Part shown: positions 62,949-64,000 of the stretch, one piece after another
How positions within the stretch are numbered: the first letter of the stretch is position 1
Layout: every line of letters starts with the position of its first letter
DNA from: JAAFHB01 sp038236995
GTDB lineage: Bacteria > Bacteroidota > Bacteroidia > Bacteroidales > Prolixibacteraceae
Direction: 5' to 3'
Assembly (NCBI GenBank): GCA_038236995.1
Contig: JBBRZE010000013.1
Span: forward strand, 1 to 64,000
Length of the DNA stretch: 64,000 nt
Position numbers and translations under genes: made by a program
Notes under the pieces: generated by a model
Database searches by the model: none
Told to the model about the DNA's origin: nothing
Seen by the model: the letters and a program-made list of their open reading frames with translations, nothing else

Positions 62949-63992
62949 ATGGACATTTCAAACCGCTTTACTCAAAACCCGCTTCTTCGTCCGTCGGATC
63001 TTAAACCTGGAATTGAAGGAATGGAAATCGTTTGCCTGTTAAACCCGGGTGTTTTTCAGTTTGAAGGAAAAATTTGGTTGCTGCTTCGTGTTGCTGAGAG
63101 ACCTAAACAAATTGAAGGCAAAATCAGCTTTCCGGTATACAATAACGAGGGCAAAATTGAAATTCTAAGTTTCGATAAAAACGATCCCGATCTCGACGCG
63201 ACCGATCCACGCATTATCAACTATAAGAAAAAAGATTACCTCACAACACTCTCTTATTTGCGCCTTGTTTGCAGCGATGATGGAATTCATTTTCACGAAC
63301 CGGTAGGTTATCCTCCCATATTTGGTAAAGGCGAACTGGAAACTTTTGGTATTGAAGACTGCCGCGTTGCCACGATGAAATACGAATTCTGCCTGTCGTT
63401 TACCGAAGTATCCGAATTTGGGGTTGGTGTCGGATTGATCCGGACCAACGACTGGAAGAATTTCAAACGCGAAGGGATGATCTTCCCTCCTCATAATAAG
63501 GATTGCGCGATATTCGACGAAAAGATCAACGGGAAATACTTCGCACTGCATCGCCCGAGCAGCCCCGAACTGGGCGGTAACTATATCTGGCTGGCCGAAT
63601 CACCCGATCTGATTCACTGGGGACAACACAAGTGCATTGCCACTGTGCGTCCAGGTATGTGGGATTCGAAACGTGTCGGTGCAGGCGGAGCACCCATCAG
63701 GACAGAAAAAGGGTGGCTCGAAATATATCATGGCGCAAATAGCGATCATCGTTATTGCCTTGGTGCAATACTACTTGATATCAACGATCCATCAAAAGTA
63801 CTGGCACGAAGCGTTGAGCCGATCATGGAACCTATTGAAACGTACGAACAAACCGGATTTTTCGGGAATGTTGTATTTACCAATGGCCATTACGTGAAAG
63901 GCGACGATATCTTCATGTATTACGGTGCAAGTGATGAAGTGATCTGCGGTACAAGGCTTTCCATTTCTCAAATACTTTCGACCTTAGTTTAA
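62949..63992 (+). CDS. GH130 beta-mannoside phosphorylase
   Basis: A 347-residue five-bladed beta-propeller that phosphorolyses beta-mannosides (for example beta-1,2- or beta-1,4-linked) to mannose-1-phosphate. GIEDCRVA carries the general-acid Asp; NPGVFQFEGKIWLLLRVAE, HRPSSPELGGNYIW, RVGAGGAPIRTEKGWLEIYHGA (phosphate site and catalytic pocket) and YYGASDEVICGT are characteristic. Complete, stop at 63990-63992. Subgroup and linkage cannot be fixed by eye. It is probably the first gene of a mannan/mannoglycan-use operon controlled by the upstream hybrid sensor. Confidence 0.93.
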   Translation: MDISNRFTQNPLLRPSDLKPGIEGMEIVCLLNPGVFQFEGKIWLLLRVAERPKQIEGKISFPVYNNEGKIEILSFDKNDPDLDATDPRIINYKKKDYLTTLSYLRLVCSDDGIHFHEPVGYPPIFGKGELETFGIEDCRVATMKYEFCLSFTEVSEFGVGVGLIRTNDWKNFKREGMIFPPHNKDCAIFDEKINGKYFALHRPSSPELGGNYIWLAESPDLIHWGQHKCIATVRPGMWDSKRVGAGGAPIRTEKGWLEIYHGANSDHRYCLGAILLDINDPSKVLARSVEPIMEPIETYEQTGFFGNVVFTNGHYVKGDDIFMYYGASDEVICGTRLSISQILSTLV

Positions 63993-64000
63993 CTGTTGTT

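Overview
The window comes from a Gram-negative Bacteroidota genome, most likely a Bacteroidales/Marinilabiliales-type relative. The signs are: a SprA/Sov-type type IX secretion translocon encoded between ruvA and rnhB; a one-piece hybrid two-component sensor of the kind that drives polysaccharide utilisation loci; an S46 dipeptidyl-peptidase; a Kdo transferase (hence lipid A/LPS); lipoproteins; and many start regions preceded by the Bacteroidota -7 box TAnnTTTG instead of a Shine-Dalgarno site. No tRNA, rRNA, transposase, phage gene or CRISPR array was seen.

Layout. 1-2046: 3'-truncated GH2 beta-galactosidase (-). 2116-8776 (-): surface-polysaccharide block with two glycosyltransferases, an FkbM methyltransferase and the WlbA/WlbC/WlbB trio for UDP-2,3-diacetamido-2,3-dideoxyglucuronate, with tsaB upstream. 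9034-24362: mostly housekeeping and small genes (LytTR regulator, glycogen phosphorylase, sugar isomerase-like protein, VOC and HhH proteins, GNAT, DJ-1, dapF, small MscS, isochorismatase-like hydrolase, gltX, exported SOD), with several repeat-bearing gaps, including an 11-unit 21-bp tandem repeat at 16197-16427.

24796-35004 is the standout: an apparent ATP-grasp RiPP (graspetide-like) locus. It has an ATP-grasp ligase, a HlyD-type adaptor and a C39-peptidase ABC exporter on the minus strand. On the plus strand are two 51-residue double-glycine-leader peptides with nearly identical cores and a secreted, membrane-anchored TPR-CHAT protease. A transmembrane TPR anti-sigma-like protein and an ECF sigma factor face them on the minus strand. 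A promoter-like motif (GGTAACAAwTC, then CtATTAA, with 16 nt between GGTAAC and CtATTAA) precedes the first precursor, the ligase and the sigma-factor locus, and nowhere else that I noticed. This ties the parts into one probable sigma-controlled regulon.

35599-42477: complete trp operon trpEGDCFBA, preceded by two consecutive Trp-rich leader peptides, each with its own attenuator terminator. 42558-50137: S46 peptidase, RNase HI, Kdo transferase, B12-dependent ribonucleotide reductase, RNase HII. 50139-58226: sprA and ruvA. 58684-63992: hybrid two-component sensor-regulator followed by a GH130 mannoside phosphorylase, the edge of a carbohydrate-use locus.

All functional calls come from reading the translations and DNA by eye; no database search or folding program was run.
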